From: Inia geoffrensis | Taxonomy: Eukaryota; Chordata; Mammalia; Artiodactyla; Iniidae | Reading direction: 5' to 3' | Assembly (NCBI GenBank): GCA_036417435.1 | Contig: CM070912.1 | Location: forward strand, 24,664,055-24,728,054 | DNA: 64,000 nucleotides | Part shown: in pieces, positions 22,691 through 37,890 of the stretch | How the letters are laid out: every line of letters begins with the position of its first letter | Numbering within the stretch: the first letter of the stretch is position 1 | Notes under the pieces: model-generated | Told to the model about the DNA's origin: nothing | Seen by the model: the letters and a program-made list of their open reading frames with translations, nothing else | Database searches by the model: none | Program-made: the position numbers and the translations under genes

Positions 22691-24016
22691 CGGAACGTTC
22701 CACCCTTCCAACCCCTGGCCAGCTCTCTGACAACTCACAACACCCCAACACATGTTGTGGAGGGCGGGGGAGGGCAAGGTGGTGAGGCGCTCAGAAAAGA
22801 GAAGGCAGATGATTCAAAACAGCGTGTTACCCACGCCCCCGGCAGAGGGGAGACCAGTCCACCAAACTGTAGAATGCATGATTCTATTTTTGTTGGGGAC
22901 ACTGCCTTCACAATGTCCTAATGCCGAATGCTTACAAGAATCTGCATATTCTGGGTTTACACCAACGGCAGGGAGAGAAGGAAGGAGACCTCCATCAGGC
23001 CTGGGTAAGGCAAAACCGCTCAGGGTAAAGAAGTGCTGTGAATAAACCACATGGGGATCACTGAAAAGTGACCACAGATACTTATTTTTAGCTTGTCACA
23101 GTGAACACAGAGATCTTCCAAGCAGTGGCTGCAAACTTATCAGCCTAAAGGGCCCAGTCAGGTATCACAGGTAAAGGAAGAGATCTTGGGAGCGGCGGGG
23201 GGGGGGGGGGGGGGGGGCTCTCGGGAACCTGGAGGATCTCGGGAAGGTCCTCCCAGCTTGGCCAGTGGACAACAGGAAAGGCTGTGGCCTAGTGCTGGCA
23301 CATCTCATGACTTTTTAAAGGCATTCCAAACATCCGTGCTGTCTTCTATCCTAATCCTTACATTTCAGTTTTTATTTTAAGACAGTGTGGGCCAAAAGAA
23401 ACCTACCCACGGGCCGTGAACACGAGGGCCGGTCTTGCAAACATCTCTCGTGGTGAGGCTGCGTCAGGTGAAGGTGGGAGCAGGGGCTGTGCCTCATCGC
23501 AAAGCCCTCCCAGGTAGGAAGGTCCCTGCATCGCAGGCGAGGACACCAAGCCCCAGGAGGCGAAGGAACGTGTCTGGGTCACACACTGCTCCCCCAACCT
23601 GACACTTCATGACACGCCTCCCAGCCCTCCCAGCTTCCAACCAGCTGCTCCCCTCACAAACCACATCTCTGGGTTTATCTCCAGGCTCCTTATTCGGCCA
23701 GAAGAAGATGAGCTTGAACTCCATGGATGGAGCAGTCAGGTCTCAAGTCTGGCAGCTTTGGGGGTGGGAGGAGACTTGAGGGCTTCCAGGCCCCTGAATC
23801 ACACTATTCCTGGCCCCCACCTGACAGAGGACACCTTTCTCTTGTGTCCAAGAAGCCACTCTGGAGTGAACTGGGCTAGGACCGGAAAGGAAGCTCTCTG
23901 CTGATAGGCCGTGGCCCTAACCCTCTCCTGCTGGACTAGCCCTCCCTGAGGGGAGGGGCACATCTGTCCTGTTTCACAAAGGCAGTCCCAGTGCTGGGCA
24001 CGGTTGCAGTGGAAGA
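22691..24016. other. Intron sequence without recognised gene
   Basis: Unique-looking sequence apart from the G21 run listed separately. A weak reverse-MIR-like 'gaggacaccaagccccagga' lies near 23540. Confidence 0.4.
23197..23217 (+). repeat. G21 homopolymer
   Basis: Twenty-one consecutive G, preceded by 'agcggc' and followed by 'ctctcggg'. This is unusually long for a pure G run in mammalian intron sequence. Confidence 0.85.
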
Positions 24017-24090
24017 TGGGTGGATGCGTGAATGGGTGGACATGTGGATGGATGCATGGAAGCATGGATAGATGCATGCATGCATAGGAG
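24017..24090 (+). repeat. Degenerate (GGAT)n-type minisatellite
   Basis: Imperfect GGAT, GGGT and GCAT tetramers: 'atgggtggatgcgtgaatgg', 'catgtggatggatgcatgga' and 'gatgcatgcatgcatagg'. Confidence 0.8.
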
Positions 24091-24294
24091 GGAGGGGAGA
24101 CAGGGCAGGGGTAAAGGACGGGGGACTTACTGACTCTGAATTGGGTAGAAACCAAGAACACAACCTTTGGGGTCACCACGAACCTTCAATTCCTAGTCTG
24201 GTTCCCTCTTATCTCTTACTTTCATCCAACTTACTGTTGTGCTTTTATTACTTGTAATCAGTAAAACAGATGAGACTAAGAGCCCTTAACTTGC

Positions 24295-24375
24295 AGGACA
24301 AGGATTCAATAAGATCATGTCTTCCCAGTACTTCACAGTGTCTAGAGCAAGGTAAACATTCAATAGAGAGAAGCC
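24295..24375 (+). repeat. L2-like 3' end fragment
   Basis: 'cttcacagtgtctagagcaa' with 'ggtaaacattcaataga' resembles the L2 terminus, but it is weak. Confidence 0.4.
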
Positions 24376-25334
24376 CCCCTCCTTCTCATCAGCATCATAG
24401 TTACAATGTCTGTACCCCTTGGGTAGGGGACGTTTGCATCCATCTCTCTGCCCTATTAGCTCAACTCCTTTGGGCTTAAACCATGTGACTTGTGGCCAAG
24501 GATTAGAGCAAAGGATCCCCTGGGAGGAGAAAGGCTTGTCATTAGCATCCACGGACACATCAGTGTGGATTAGATGCCCAGATAAGCCAGCAGCCACCTG
24601 GCTGGACCAAACCAGGCCTGACACAGAACAAATCCATTTTGTTGCCCTTAGAGGGCCCTGAAGGAGATTTTCTCCTCCCCCAGAAGACTGGAGAATGCCT
24701 TTAGGGTCCCACCCTTTTCCCATCCGGCCAGGTGTCTGGGCTCCCAGACTCTGACAGTAATCACTCCAGCTCCCTGCTCACTACAGTGTTGACGGGTTGA
24801 AGGTGACACACACACCGGCCCTGTCCCCAACCACCTTCTTCTCAAGGCTCTGGAGGGAGCAGCCCTTCAGGGATCAGAAGGGCGCAACCCAATGAGTATC
24901 TGAGGGCAGACAGGTAGTTTCTGTTGCAGGTGGAAAGAAGGACGTGTCTGCAAGACAATCAGCCTGTGTGTTCTTGGTGATACCTCCTGGTTTCACCCAG
25001 GCTCCTGGGGAAACGACATCGGTGAGCAGAAGAGCAGGGAAAGTCTGTCTCTCTGGTCAAGGAAGCTTGCACAACACCCTCTTCCCCTCCTCCCCTGGCT
25101 GGGGTAGCTGAATTCAAAACACCTTCCTCCACCAACTCAGCAGTTCAAGTTCAATTACTCCCTAGTGTGCATGATGCATATTTCACTAAAGGGTGATACT
25201 TTCTTTTCCTGGACCATAAAATCCTGTCCTTGGGGCAGGGCACTGTGACCGAATCACTTACCTCTGCACCTCCTTAAATGAGGTCTGTGGTTCCAAGGTT
25301 GGGGCCCTTCACAAGATGCTTAGAAGAGGGAGAC
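24376..25334. other. Intron sequence without recognised feature
   Basis: Unique-looking sequence. No gene, RNA or repeat is called. Confidence 0.4.
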
Positions 25335-25530
25335 TGTGGAATAGAGAGACTGAGAACACAGACTGCCTGGGTTCAAATGCCGGCTCTGCCATTTATACTG
25401 TGAACCTTGGGAAAGTTACTTAAGCTCCCTACGCCTCAGTTTCCTCACTGTAGCATGAGGTTTAAATGAGCCAATATTTGTAAAACACCCCAAACAGGGC
25501 CTGGTTCTATTAAGCATCGTGACTGTTGGC
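25335..25530 (+). repeat. MIR SINE
   Basis: Forward MIR: 'cagactgcctgggttcaaat', 'gccggctctgccatttatac', 'gaaagttacttaagctccct' and 'cctcagtttcctcactgtag'. Confidence 0.92.
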
Positions 25531-25579
25531 TGTTGAAACGTAACAGTGCATTCCTTAAAGGAATAAAACACATAAGGAG

Positions 25580-25655
25580 GACAAGAACAGTGCCTGGCAC
25601 ATCGTAACTGCTACATAGGCATCATTACCGTTATTATGATTACCCTTCTATTTGT
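25580..25655 (+). repeat. MIR 3' fragment
   Basis: 'gaacagtgcctggcacatcg' and 'taactgctacataggcatca', then an ATT-rich tail. Confidence 0.65.
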
Positions 25656-25834
25656 CTCATTATTCAGGGGTCTGATTCAAGGAAAACTGCGTATCTCAGG
25701 GTTGGCACATTTTTAGGAATCTGCAACAAGTGAGAAAAGTGGTATGAAGATTTTCAGGAATGAGCTGGCTGCATTTAGGGTTTGTCAAAGAACTACACAG
25801 ACGAGGCACTCTGAAATCTGCACATCGGTTGGAA

Positions 25835-26045
25835 TGGGGCAGTCCTGGGTCTGGATCCCAGTTGTGCTGCAATCCCAGCATTGCAAGCTGCTTCCCTGCT
25901 CTGAGCCTCAGTTTCCTCATCTGTGAAGTGGGGACAGCAACAGTTCTATTGCACAGAGTTAGGAAGATTCACTGAGATAGTGAGGTAATATCTGCAGAGC
26001 TTTCATTATCCCTGCCACGTAACTGGTACTCAGAAGAGCAGCAAT
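25835..26045 (+). repeat. MIR SINE
   Basis: Forward MIR: 'gggtctggatcccagttgtg', 'tctgagcctcagtttcctca', 'tctgtgaagtggggacagca' and 'taactggtactcagaag'. Confidence 0.85.
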
Positions 26046-26714
26046 CTCTAGCCAGGAGTCCTTAGTCTCAATTCTGTATATAACACCTTCTTACATCCTG
26101 AATTATTATTTTTTGTGTGAGCAATTAACATCATATGTGCATGATTTATGATTTGTTTTTAAACTGGACACTGTACAGTATCTTTTCATTTTTGTAAAAA
26201 TAACATACTATCAAGTTTGTCTTTAGATAGCCCTGTCCTTAATGGTATTTTCAATAGCCACCAACCTTGCCTGGTAGAGTACAGGGGTTTAAATTGGCAC
26301 AGAAATTTAAAGCAGGTTTTATTGGTACATGGTACAAATTAGTTACAGATAGAGTTCGGCTTTTTCCCCATCTTCAACTGTCTTTGATTCCACTTGTACA
26401 AAATAACTGTTGTTCTATTAACCGTATACCACTCTGTGATTGCAAATTAATAATCATAGTAGTAGTAATGAAAAAAAAACCATCATATATGCAAAACACC
26501 TGAAGGATGCCTGGCAGCTGGCACTCAACAATGCTCCTCCCTCCCCCACATTCCATCCTGCTCCACGGCTGACACACAGAGGAGTTGGACGCACTCTATT
26601 GCCTTGGATTACACTCAAGCCTTACTTGGCTTGGGAAAATGAATAATTGCGGAAATTTGCTTATTTTCAAACATACTAAGAGTTTCTTTTTAAGAACAAC
26701 GGCTCACATTTGGC
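26046..26714. other. Intron sequence without recognised gene
   Basis: AT-rich, unique-looking sequence. A MIR-like 'atgcctggcagctggcactc' near 26509 is short. Confidence 0.4.
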
Positions 26715-26900
26715 CGTTGTTATTATTATGTGCCAGGCACAAATTGGCTCCCACGTATTACTACATTTCATCCTCACATAACCCTATGAGGTGGCCCTGA
26801 TTTTCAGAGGAACGAAGTGAGAATGACTTGCCCGAGATCCCAGGGGTGGCCAAGAGCAGAGCCGGGACCTGAACCCGGCAATGGCAGACCCAAGGATAGT
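26715..26900 (-). repeat. MIR SINE
   Basis: Reverse MIR: 'tattatgtgccaggcacaaa', 'catttcatcctcacataacc', 'ctatgaggtggccctgattt', 'gacttgcccgagatcccagg' and 'cgggacctgaacccgg'. Confidence 0.9.
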
Positions 26901-27303
26901 TAACGGAGGCCTCTTTCACTTGTGCTGGGGCCTGGCATGGGTTTCGTGTGACTCTTCTCCTGTTCCCATACCCCTTCCTTTGAGCTTGGGTTTTGTTGAG
27001 GCTGAGTTTGTATTTTATTTATTTTTCTCATTTTCCCTAAAGTATTCTCTCTCTGGTTCTGGTAGATAGGGGCTGGGGGCAATAGAAATGGGAGGTGCAA
27101 AGGAAGAAAAGGGAGAGTTATAAGTGACAAGTCTTAGGGCAGTATTGACCAAGATAGAGACCAGGTCCAATTATGCTGGCAGCGTGCATTTTTGTCTTTC
27201 TGCATGTAGATTTAAGGCCCCACTGATCATAACTAGCTCTGGGTGGAAGGACAGACACTTACTGCAGAGATACCCTTAAGGATATTTTGCTTTCTGGGGA
27301 CAC

Positions 27304-27305
<2 letters not shown>

Positions 27306-27349
<44 letters not shown>
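27306..27349 (+). repeat. (CA)n microsatellite
   Basis: Twenty-one or more perfect CA units, ending 'cacaacgatg'. Confidence 0.95.
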
Positions 27350-28004
27350 CGATGTCAGATATCTGCTCTAGCTCAAAGTAATTTCCTTTTCTATTAAGAC
27401 CATGGATCAAAGTTGGACAATCCCCAGCAAACAGGAACGTATGCTTTGGCTTCCGATTTGCAAAACAGCAAGCATTTGTCACTCAACCTTCTGGAAGATT
27501 ATAATAAAAAGAATTGATAAACTAGAGAGAACGTCTAAAGTGTAAGACTGGAAGGAAAGTGAATATATATATGTAAAATATATATATAAGCATATAATAA
27601 TTTCTACTTTTATTTATCTATTTAACATTTTCCAGTACATGATTAAGCAGATGGCAACATTTGCATCAAGATAAATATTGTTCAGTGATGCATATTTCTG
27701 TATACAAAGTGTAATGCACTGCTCAGGCAAAATAAAACTCCATTGAGAGTGTGAGAAAAACAAACCATCAATAAAATACCCTCTGTTCTCTCTGGTCTCA
27801 AAACATTTGGATAGAAAGAAAAGCTACGCCTCTGAGGCTGTTAGAACCAGAGGCGATCTGGATACAGTGAATCAATTTTTCAAAGTCACTGCCAATGTCT
27901 GAAAAAGTCCTGAGTTATCTGAGTAATGTGAAGTATGAGGAATTTCTGCCGAAAAATCAACATTTCAAAGGAGTCAGACAATACAGAAAGCCCATTCTAC
28001 TTTA

Positions 28005-28009
<5 letters not shown>
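27350..28009. other. Intron sequence without recognised feature
   Basis: AT-rich, with a short TA-rich patch near 27562-27590. Nothing is recognised. Confidence 0.4.

Positions 28010-28095
<86 letters not shown>
28010..28095 (+). repeat. Compound (GA)n(GT)n microsatellite
   Basis: About 20 GA units (28010-28050), a GGAG junction, then about 21 GT units (28054-28095). Both blocks are nearly perfect. Confidence 0.95.
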
Positions 28096-32110
<4,015 letters not shown>

Positions 32111-32256
32111 TGGGGCCGGGGGGCGGAGCACGGGAGGAAAAAGGAGGAGGGAGAGGAAGGGGGTGGGGGCGAGCTGAAGGGGCCCACACCCCAACCCCAG
32201 GACCCGAGCCGGAGTGGGTGGGGGAAGGGGGACAGTTCCCGCGGCCGAGAAGACGA

Positions 32257-32270
32257 GGGGGGGGGGGGGG
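32257..32270 (+). repeat. G14 homopolymer upstream of XYLT1
   Basis: An uninterrupted run of 14 G lies about 570 bp above the ATG, just outside the densest part of the CpG island, and is followed by tcaaaaaagc. It could form a G-quadruplex, and its length is probably variable or uncertain in the assembly. Confidence 0.8.
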
Positions 32271-33264
32271 TCAAAAAAGCAGGGGGAGCTTTGGGTGACG
32301 GTGGGCCCGCTCAGAATCTAGGGGAGGTTGGGAAGCTCTGGGGGTCCTAAGATCCCTTCCATGTGGGAAGCAAGCACGAGGCAGCTGAGTGGAGCGGGCT
32401 CCCCGCCTGGAGTTTGCGGTCCAGGTGTCTTCTATGGGCACAGAGACTGCTTGGCAGGTGGAGACGGGAGAAACGTGTCAGGAATGTGTCGGCCAGGGAA
32501 GGGGCTCACGCTGCGGATCCCTGGATCCCTGGCTTGAAGGGGCAGGAAGGAGGCTACAAATGAGTGTGAGTGACTTCTGAATCACACCCCACCCTCTACT
32601 GCCAAAGATGTACTGTACTAAGTGCTTTATTGAGTCACTTCTCTGATCCCTAAGGACGAACAAGCCAAGAGACTTCCAAACCCAGTTGGCAAGCAAGTGC
32701 TTTCATGGGAAAAGGGAGACCCAGTGGAGTTTCTCAACCTTCACTGGCTGCAAGCCCCAAAGTCTGGCCCCTGCATTCCACCAGGTCCATTCTTCTCATC
32801 CACCCTGAAGCCGGTCTTCCTGACTGCACAGGGCTCACCTCCTGGGAACAGGTCTTGCCTTCTAAAGTCGAGTTCTTTCCCATCAGGGCTAGACTGTCCT
32901 GGTGACCTTGAGCCAGGAGGACTCCTCCCTGGGCCTGAGCTTCCTCCTCTGCCAATGATGGTTAAGGCTGACGATCCCAACGGCCTCAAGTTTCATAGTC
33001 AGCCTTCTCTGACTCAGTCTTTCCCTCCCCTGTCCTCTTGCCCAGCAGCCCTGAACACATGGTGAGCGGATAGAGAGAGTGGGTGGCCCAGACAGGACTT
33101 AGCACTATCAGAATACAATAGCAGATCAAATCCCCAGCTTGTCAATCTTGGACTCGGGGTGAACGTTTTGCATCTTGTCCACTGTGTTTGTAAACCAGAT
33201 CCTAATTTTAAGGGAGGAAAGTGAAGGAATAAAGAGGATCCAACAGAGGAGGCAGGGAAGAGAT
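32271..33264. other. Upstream flank of XYLT1 without recognised feature
   Basis: Unique-looking sequence above the CpG island, with a short MIR-like scrap near 32610-32650. Nothing else is called. Confidence 0.4.
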
Positions 33265-33475
33265 TGTTTCATCCACTCAACGACAGTCTGTGGACATCAA
33301 GCTGTGTCAGACACGGGGCGAGGTGCAGAAATCCAAAGGTGGGTAAGGCTTAATTTCCCCTTCAGCAAGCTTGGGGTCTAGAGGAGCCAGATGTGCATGT
33401 CGGTCGTTAACAAGCAGTGAGGTCAGTGTCACTTTGGAGATGTGCACAAAGTGCTATGGGTTCATGAGGGTGGGG
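33265..33475 (+). repeat. L2 LINE fragment
   Basis: In order: 'catccactcaacgacagtct', 'caagctgtgtcagacacggg', 'gcaagcttggggtctagagg' and 'ggagatgtgcacaaagtgct', the usual L2 internal series. Confidence 0.7.
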
Positions 33476-34269
33476 CAGGAGTGACCACCAAAAAGATGCT
33501 TTCTGGATCCATGTAATAAGCCAGCCCGCTTCCCTGAACTGGGAGTGTAAAATGCCAGCTGGTGGGGGGGGCGGTGGTTTGAACTTCAAACGAGACTCAG
33601 CCCTCAGAGTATCCAAGCCTGGCCAGCCGTGTGGCCAGGCATAGCAGCCTCCCCCTTGCACTTAGCCCACCTAACCAGGAGTGAGCTAGAACAGAGGCGA
33701 GCTGCTATGGCCATGCCACAAGTCTTTTGTCGTCTGTTTATCACCTGGGAATATTTTGGTTACAAGTAATAAAGTACTTATTATACCTTTAAAAATAGAG
33801 TTTGCTGGATCATATAACCAAATGTTCCAGAGTAAAGATATCAGGTGAAGTTTGATCCAGCAACTCAGAAGTATGACCTAGGACTCTTTTACTTTCCATC
33901 TCTCCTCTCTGCCTTTCATGAGGTCTGCTTCATCCTGAGGTCCTCTCTTCATGTCACAGCCAGACATCAGTTAATTGTATCCTTTGTTCATTTCTAGCCC
34001 AGGAGAAGGAGGGTCAGTATTTCCCAGCATTCTCCTCAAAGGTCCAGATACTCTCTCTTTTTGAACCAGCTTTAGGTCATAGGTCACCCCTAAACCAAGC
34101 ACTGTGGCCAGAAAGATAGAATGTGCTGATCAGCTTGGCCAAGGTCCCATATACCTCCTCTGGCACCGGGGCGAAGCCAGCTTCCCTACAACCACCTGGA
34201 TGTTCTCAAGGGATCAGGATCTGACAGGAAGGTGGGAATAGGTGCCGGGGAGGCTGCCTCTACTCTATG
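33476..34269. other. Intergenic sequence without recognised feature
   Basis: Unique-looking sequence. No gene or repeat is recognised. Confidence 0.4.
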
Positions 34270-34390
34270 CAGCCACTGTGATGCTTACATGACCTTGGGC
34301 AAGCCACTCCTTTCCCAGGACTTCAGTTTCTTTAACACCAAATGAAGGATTGGATGAGACGGTCCCCAAGATCATCATGTCATGTCCCCA
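34270..34390 (+). repeat. MIR SINE fragment
   Basis: 'catgaccttgggcaagccac', 'acttcagtttctttaacacc' and 'gattggatgagacggtcc'. Confidence 0.65.
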
Positions 34391-34934
34391 AAACTCTTCC
34401 TCAGTGTCTAAAGAGAGCTTTCCAATCCAACAGAGGCTGCCCTGGAGACCCTTGTCATCCCTGCCCTCTGGCCCATCTTTGCTTCAACGGCTCTGTTGCG
34501 TTCTTCCTCTAAGCAGCAATGATGTTATCTGCTTCCTCCATGTGATACGTTTAACCACAGTCCTTTGGGGCCCACACTCTGGTTCAGCTCCCTCAAGGGC
34601 CACAGGCTAAAGGAGTAAGGTTAAGGATCCAGGCCCCCAAGTCCCTGGAGAAAGAGAGAGTGGTTTGTTTATCTCAACTCCTAAAATGCCACATGTAAAA
34701 GAGGTTTAAAAGCTCCGTGCAGGTTATGGGTGCCATAAACAGCTTATGTGAGGTTTTTAGGGTGAAAAAAATCGCCTGAGATAGAGGAATGGGAAGGCAG
34801 GATTCTAGGGACCACCTTCCTCCCCAAGACAGACGCGCAGCACCTCAGGCACCTTCGTGGAGCTCAAGCACTGCCTGAGACTCTGGCAGCAGCAGCCGTT
34901 AGCAACAGCAGCAAGTTTCTTGAGAAATTTTAAA
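34391..34934. other. Intergenic sequence without recognised feature
   Basis: No gene or confident repeat is seen. A short CAG-like run ('cagcagcagccgttagcaac') lies near 34890. Confidence 0.4.
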
Positions 34935-35045
34935 GCTCATTCAGTCATTCAACACAGATGTATTGGACCCTGTTATGTGCCAGGCGTCATGCTGGGCAAG
35001 CGAGATATAGAAATGAAGAAGATTCCCTAAGGAATTTTTCTTTTT
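34935..35045 (+). repeat. L2 LINE fragment
   Basis: 'tcattcagtcattcaacaca', 'ttatgtgccaggcgtcatgc' and 'tgggcaagcgagatatag'. Confidence 0.7.
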
Positions 35046-35289
35046 AAGTACGGTTCTTACTTTTGCATTAACTGAGAGCCAGAGTTCAAAAAAGTTCCAG
35101 CTGATTTGTGGGATTCCCTTCCCTTCCCCATCCCCAAATCTTGTTTCATCACTGCTTTCCAATGAGAGGAGAGTAAATCAGTGAATCAGTAGTTTTGAGC
35201 TTCTGGTTTGCCCAGCACTAGGCTCGGGGCCGAGAGGGAAATCGGGAGGAGAAGGGGGGGACGGTCTTCACCCTCAAGGAGCTGTCAGA

Positions 35290-35500
35290 TTCCCAGCTCT
35301 GCCGCTTTTTAACTGAGACTTTCAGCATCAATTGTTCCCTTCTTTATGCCTCAGTTTTTTCATCTGTAAAATGGGGGGATAATAATAGGGCTTTTCTCAT
35401 AGATTTCTTATAAGGATTAAATTAGATAACCCATGTAAAGATTTTTTTCTATAGAGACTGGCACACAGTAAGTGCTCAATAAAGGTAAGGCATTATTAAT
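35290..35500 (+). repeat. MIR SINE
   Basis: Forward MIR: 'gattcccagctctgccgctt', 'tgcctcagttttttcatctg', 'taaaatggggggataataat' and 'cacacagtaagtgctcaata'. Confidence 0.92.
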
Positions 35501-35624
35501 TTCATTTATAACAGTAAGTCAGTGTCAAAAGATATAAGAGGGAAAAAAGCATAGTCAGGGAAGGCAGCCTAGAAGAAGTGGCACTAAACCTACTCCTTGA
35601 TTTTGATGGAGGACTGCCAAGTAC

Positions 35625-35730
35625 CCCAAGGGCGGGGACCTGGTCTCATTCTTCTCGGCTTTCTCTGGCACTTTCCATAGTGCAGGGCACTGAGTCAACT
35701 TTGGTTGAGCAATGAACACCAATGACAGGC
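35625..35730 (+). repeat. L2 LINE 3' end
   Basis: 'ggcggggacctggtctcatt' and 'ccatagtgcagggcactgag', then 'ttgagcaatgaacaccaat'. Confidence 0.6.
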
Positions 35731-35794
35731 GTGCAGCTGGAAATGAGCCTGGTGTGTTCCTCCAGTGGCAAGACAGCTGGCGAGTGGAGCTTGG

Positions 35795-35915
35795 TACTCA
35801 CAAGTTCGCAGACCCCATCACGGCAACTTTTTAGTTGTATGATTTTAAGCAAGTTGTTTAACCAGACCTCAATATTTCCATGTGTAAAAAGTGAAAGAGA
35901 CTAATACCTATTTCT
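35795..35915 (+). repeat. MIR SINE fragment
   Basis: 'tagttgtatgattttaagca', 'agttgtttaaccagacctca' and 'ccatgtgtaaaaagtgaaag'. Confidence 0.65.
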
Positions 35916-37189
35916 TAAGTTTACTAGGGGGCAGGGACAGGGAAGCGGCGTCATATATTTCCTATAAGATGTTGGCACTGACCAATGGCAGAGTTGAAGG
36001 AATGTTAGCAGGCTGGTCTGTAAGGAAATGCTCTCCCCTTCTCTCAAATAGTTCTGGCAGAAGGTACCAGAGACCTAGGGCTTGACATGCCTTCTTCTGA
36101 ATTTAAATAAACTTCAGCCTAAGAATAAATTTAGTCAAATACATGGTTATTATTTTTTTTAAATCTTAAGCACGTGCCTGTTTCTTTTTGGTTTATTAGA
36201 GGCTTTTTTTACCCCGACTCTACAAATTGACCCTGACTTTGCTCTTAAAAAATTAAAAACCTCCCCCTAGGTTTCACTTCTGCATCATCAGAAGTGAAAT
36301 CATCAACATGGGTCACCTGTTCCTGAGTGTCAGTAGGAGAGTTATGCATGGAACATCCATCTTCCCATCCCCAGGAATTCCCAACTCTCTCCAACAAGTG
36401 CATGTAAACACCAGGGTTCCAGGGCGCTTGGAGGTCAGAAGAGCCAGGATGCCCAAAGCCCCTCCCTCGGGGCCCCCAGAAGCACATGAAGCCGTGAACA
36501 CGCATCACCTGTACCACACACGCCCCCCAACCCAACGCAAGAGAAGGAAACAGCCTCTGTTCAGACCACAGGCTTAGGCAGAGGACGTGCCCCGCCAGAC
36601 TCCCAGCTGTGCTTCTGAAACCTGCAGCTTTTCCAGAGAACCATCCAGCCGCTGTATCAGCAGAGGGAGCTCTAGGTAGCAAATAACTGTCCTCTGACAG
36701 CAGACAGTACTTTCCTGTAGAAAAGATTTGCAGGAAACAACAAGGAAAAGCAGGGGTCCCAAGTGGAGCTGGCGTCCATCCTGTGCAGAAGAAAACCCCA
36801 CCAATTTGCAAGGGTAGCTTGGGGGGTGGGGTTCAGGGCTGGGGGGTGATCGGGGAGAGGAAGAGATACCAGCTGAGGAAAAGATGTGTGAAAATCACCA
36901 CACTGCTTAGCGGATTATCTGACCTTGTTCTGTACCAGCCCTTTGACCCAGTTCTAGACATCTCACAGCCTTTGTACTACCCTCTCAATGATGTGATGTT
37001 TGAAAAGGGGACACACTCCAGATCCAAGTCTTAGACTAGTTTGGCAGACTTCTTTTTTTCTTTAAAATAAATGTTTATTTTGTGTGTTAGTGATGTGCAA
37101 TCTTGTCCCTAGGGCTATAGGCTTAGAACTGTGGGAGGACAGCAGTGATGATAGTGGTGATGATAATGATGATGGTGATGGTGAGAGTT
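35916..37189. other. Intergenic sequence; no gene recognised
   Basis: Unique-looking sequence, apart from the hairpin at 36272-36299. An 188-codon minus-strand frame (36245-36811) has no coding features that I can recognise. Confidence 0.4.
36272..36299 (+). other. Perfect 11-bp inverted repeat (hairpin)
   Basis: The arms 'tttcacttctg' (36272-36282) and 'cagaagtgaaa' (36289-36299) are exact reverse complements separated by 'catcat'. The function is unknown. Confidence 0.85.
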
Positions 37190-37450
37190 AAATTTTTTTG
37201 AGCACTTACTATGTGCCAAGGCCTTTATTGATACTGTTAACAATAGTAGTCACCAAATATTTATTGCGAACCTACAAGATACCCAGGATGGTGTTCACGT
37301 CGGGGCATTCAATGCTGAATAAAACATGGAAGGTCCCTGCTCTCCTGGAGATTGCATGCTAGATTCTAGATTGCAGATGGGACCAAGATAAGTAAAAAAA
37401 TATGTCAACAAGTAATATCAGAGAGTGATGAGTGTTCCGAAGAAAATTAA
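37190..37450 (+). repeat. L2 LINE (with MIR-like start)
   Basis: 'gagcacttactatgtgccaa', 'atttattgcgaacctacaag', 'ggtccctgctctcctggaga', 'ttgcatgctagattctagat' and 'gagagtgatgagtgttccga'. It is a long and typical L2 order. Confidence 0.8.
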
Positions 37451-37839
37451 AAGGAGCCATCTGCTAGAATGACCACAATAGGGCAAGTTTAAACAGGCTG
37501 GCCAGGGGGCCCCAGTAAGGGGGTTACACTGGAGAGTTTCGTGAACTGTCTCATGAAACCCAACTGTTTGAGGAGTCTGATTTCTTTAAAGCACCATGAT
37601 CTGTTGGCTGAATAAGTAACAGATCTATTTTTTCAAACGTGTATACATGCCCTTGTAATGTATAAATGACAGATGCCGCTTAATTCATAGTAGTTCTTTT
37701 GTCGTTCTGGATTTTCTCAAATAATGATTAGTGAAAACTCAACAATTTGCATGGTATGATGGGGGGATGGAATGAATTAGGAAAAAGTTCATTTAAAAAA
37801 GAAAAAAGTTAAAAGGATACCATCTTACCAAAAAAACAT
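37451..37839. other. Intergenic sequence without recognised feature
   Basis: Unique-looking sequence leading into the mariner end. Confidence 0.4.
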
Positions 37840-37890
37840 CTGTAACATCTTATGGAAAAACCCAAATGAACCTTTTGGCCAACCCAATAA
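37840..37890. mobile_element. Mariner-type DNA transposon end
   Basis: 'tgtaacatcttatggaaaaa' followed by 'cccaaatgaaccttttggcc' and 'aaccca' matches the terminal inverted repeat of a cetartiodactyl mariner (bovine MAR1-like). Only one end is seen. Confidence 0.7.

Noticed and set aside
36245..36811. 188-codon minus-strand frame
   Set aside because: No homology recognised, the start lies in unique intergenic DNA, and there are no flanking exons or promoter.
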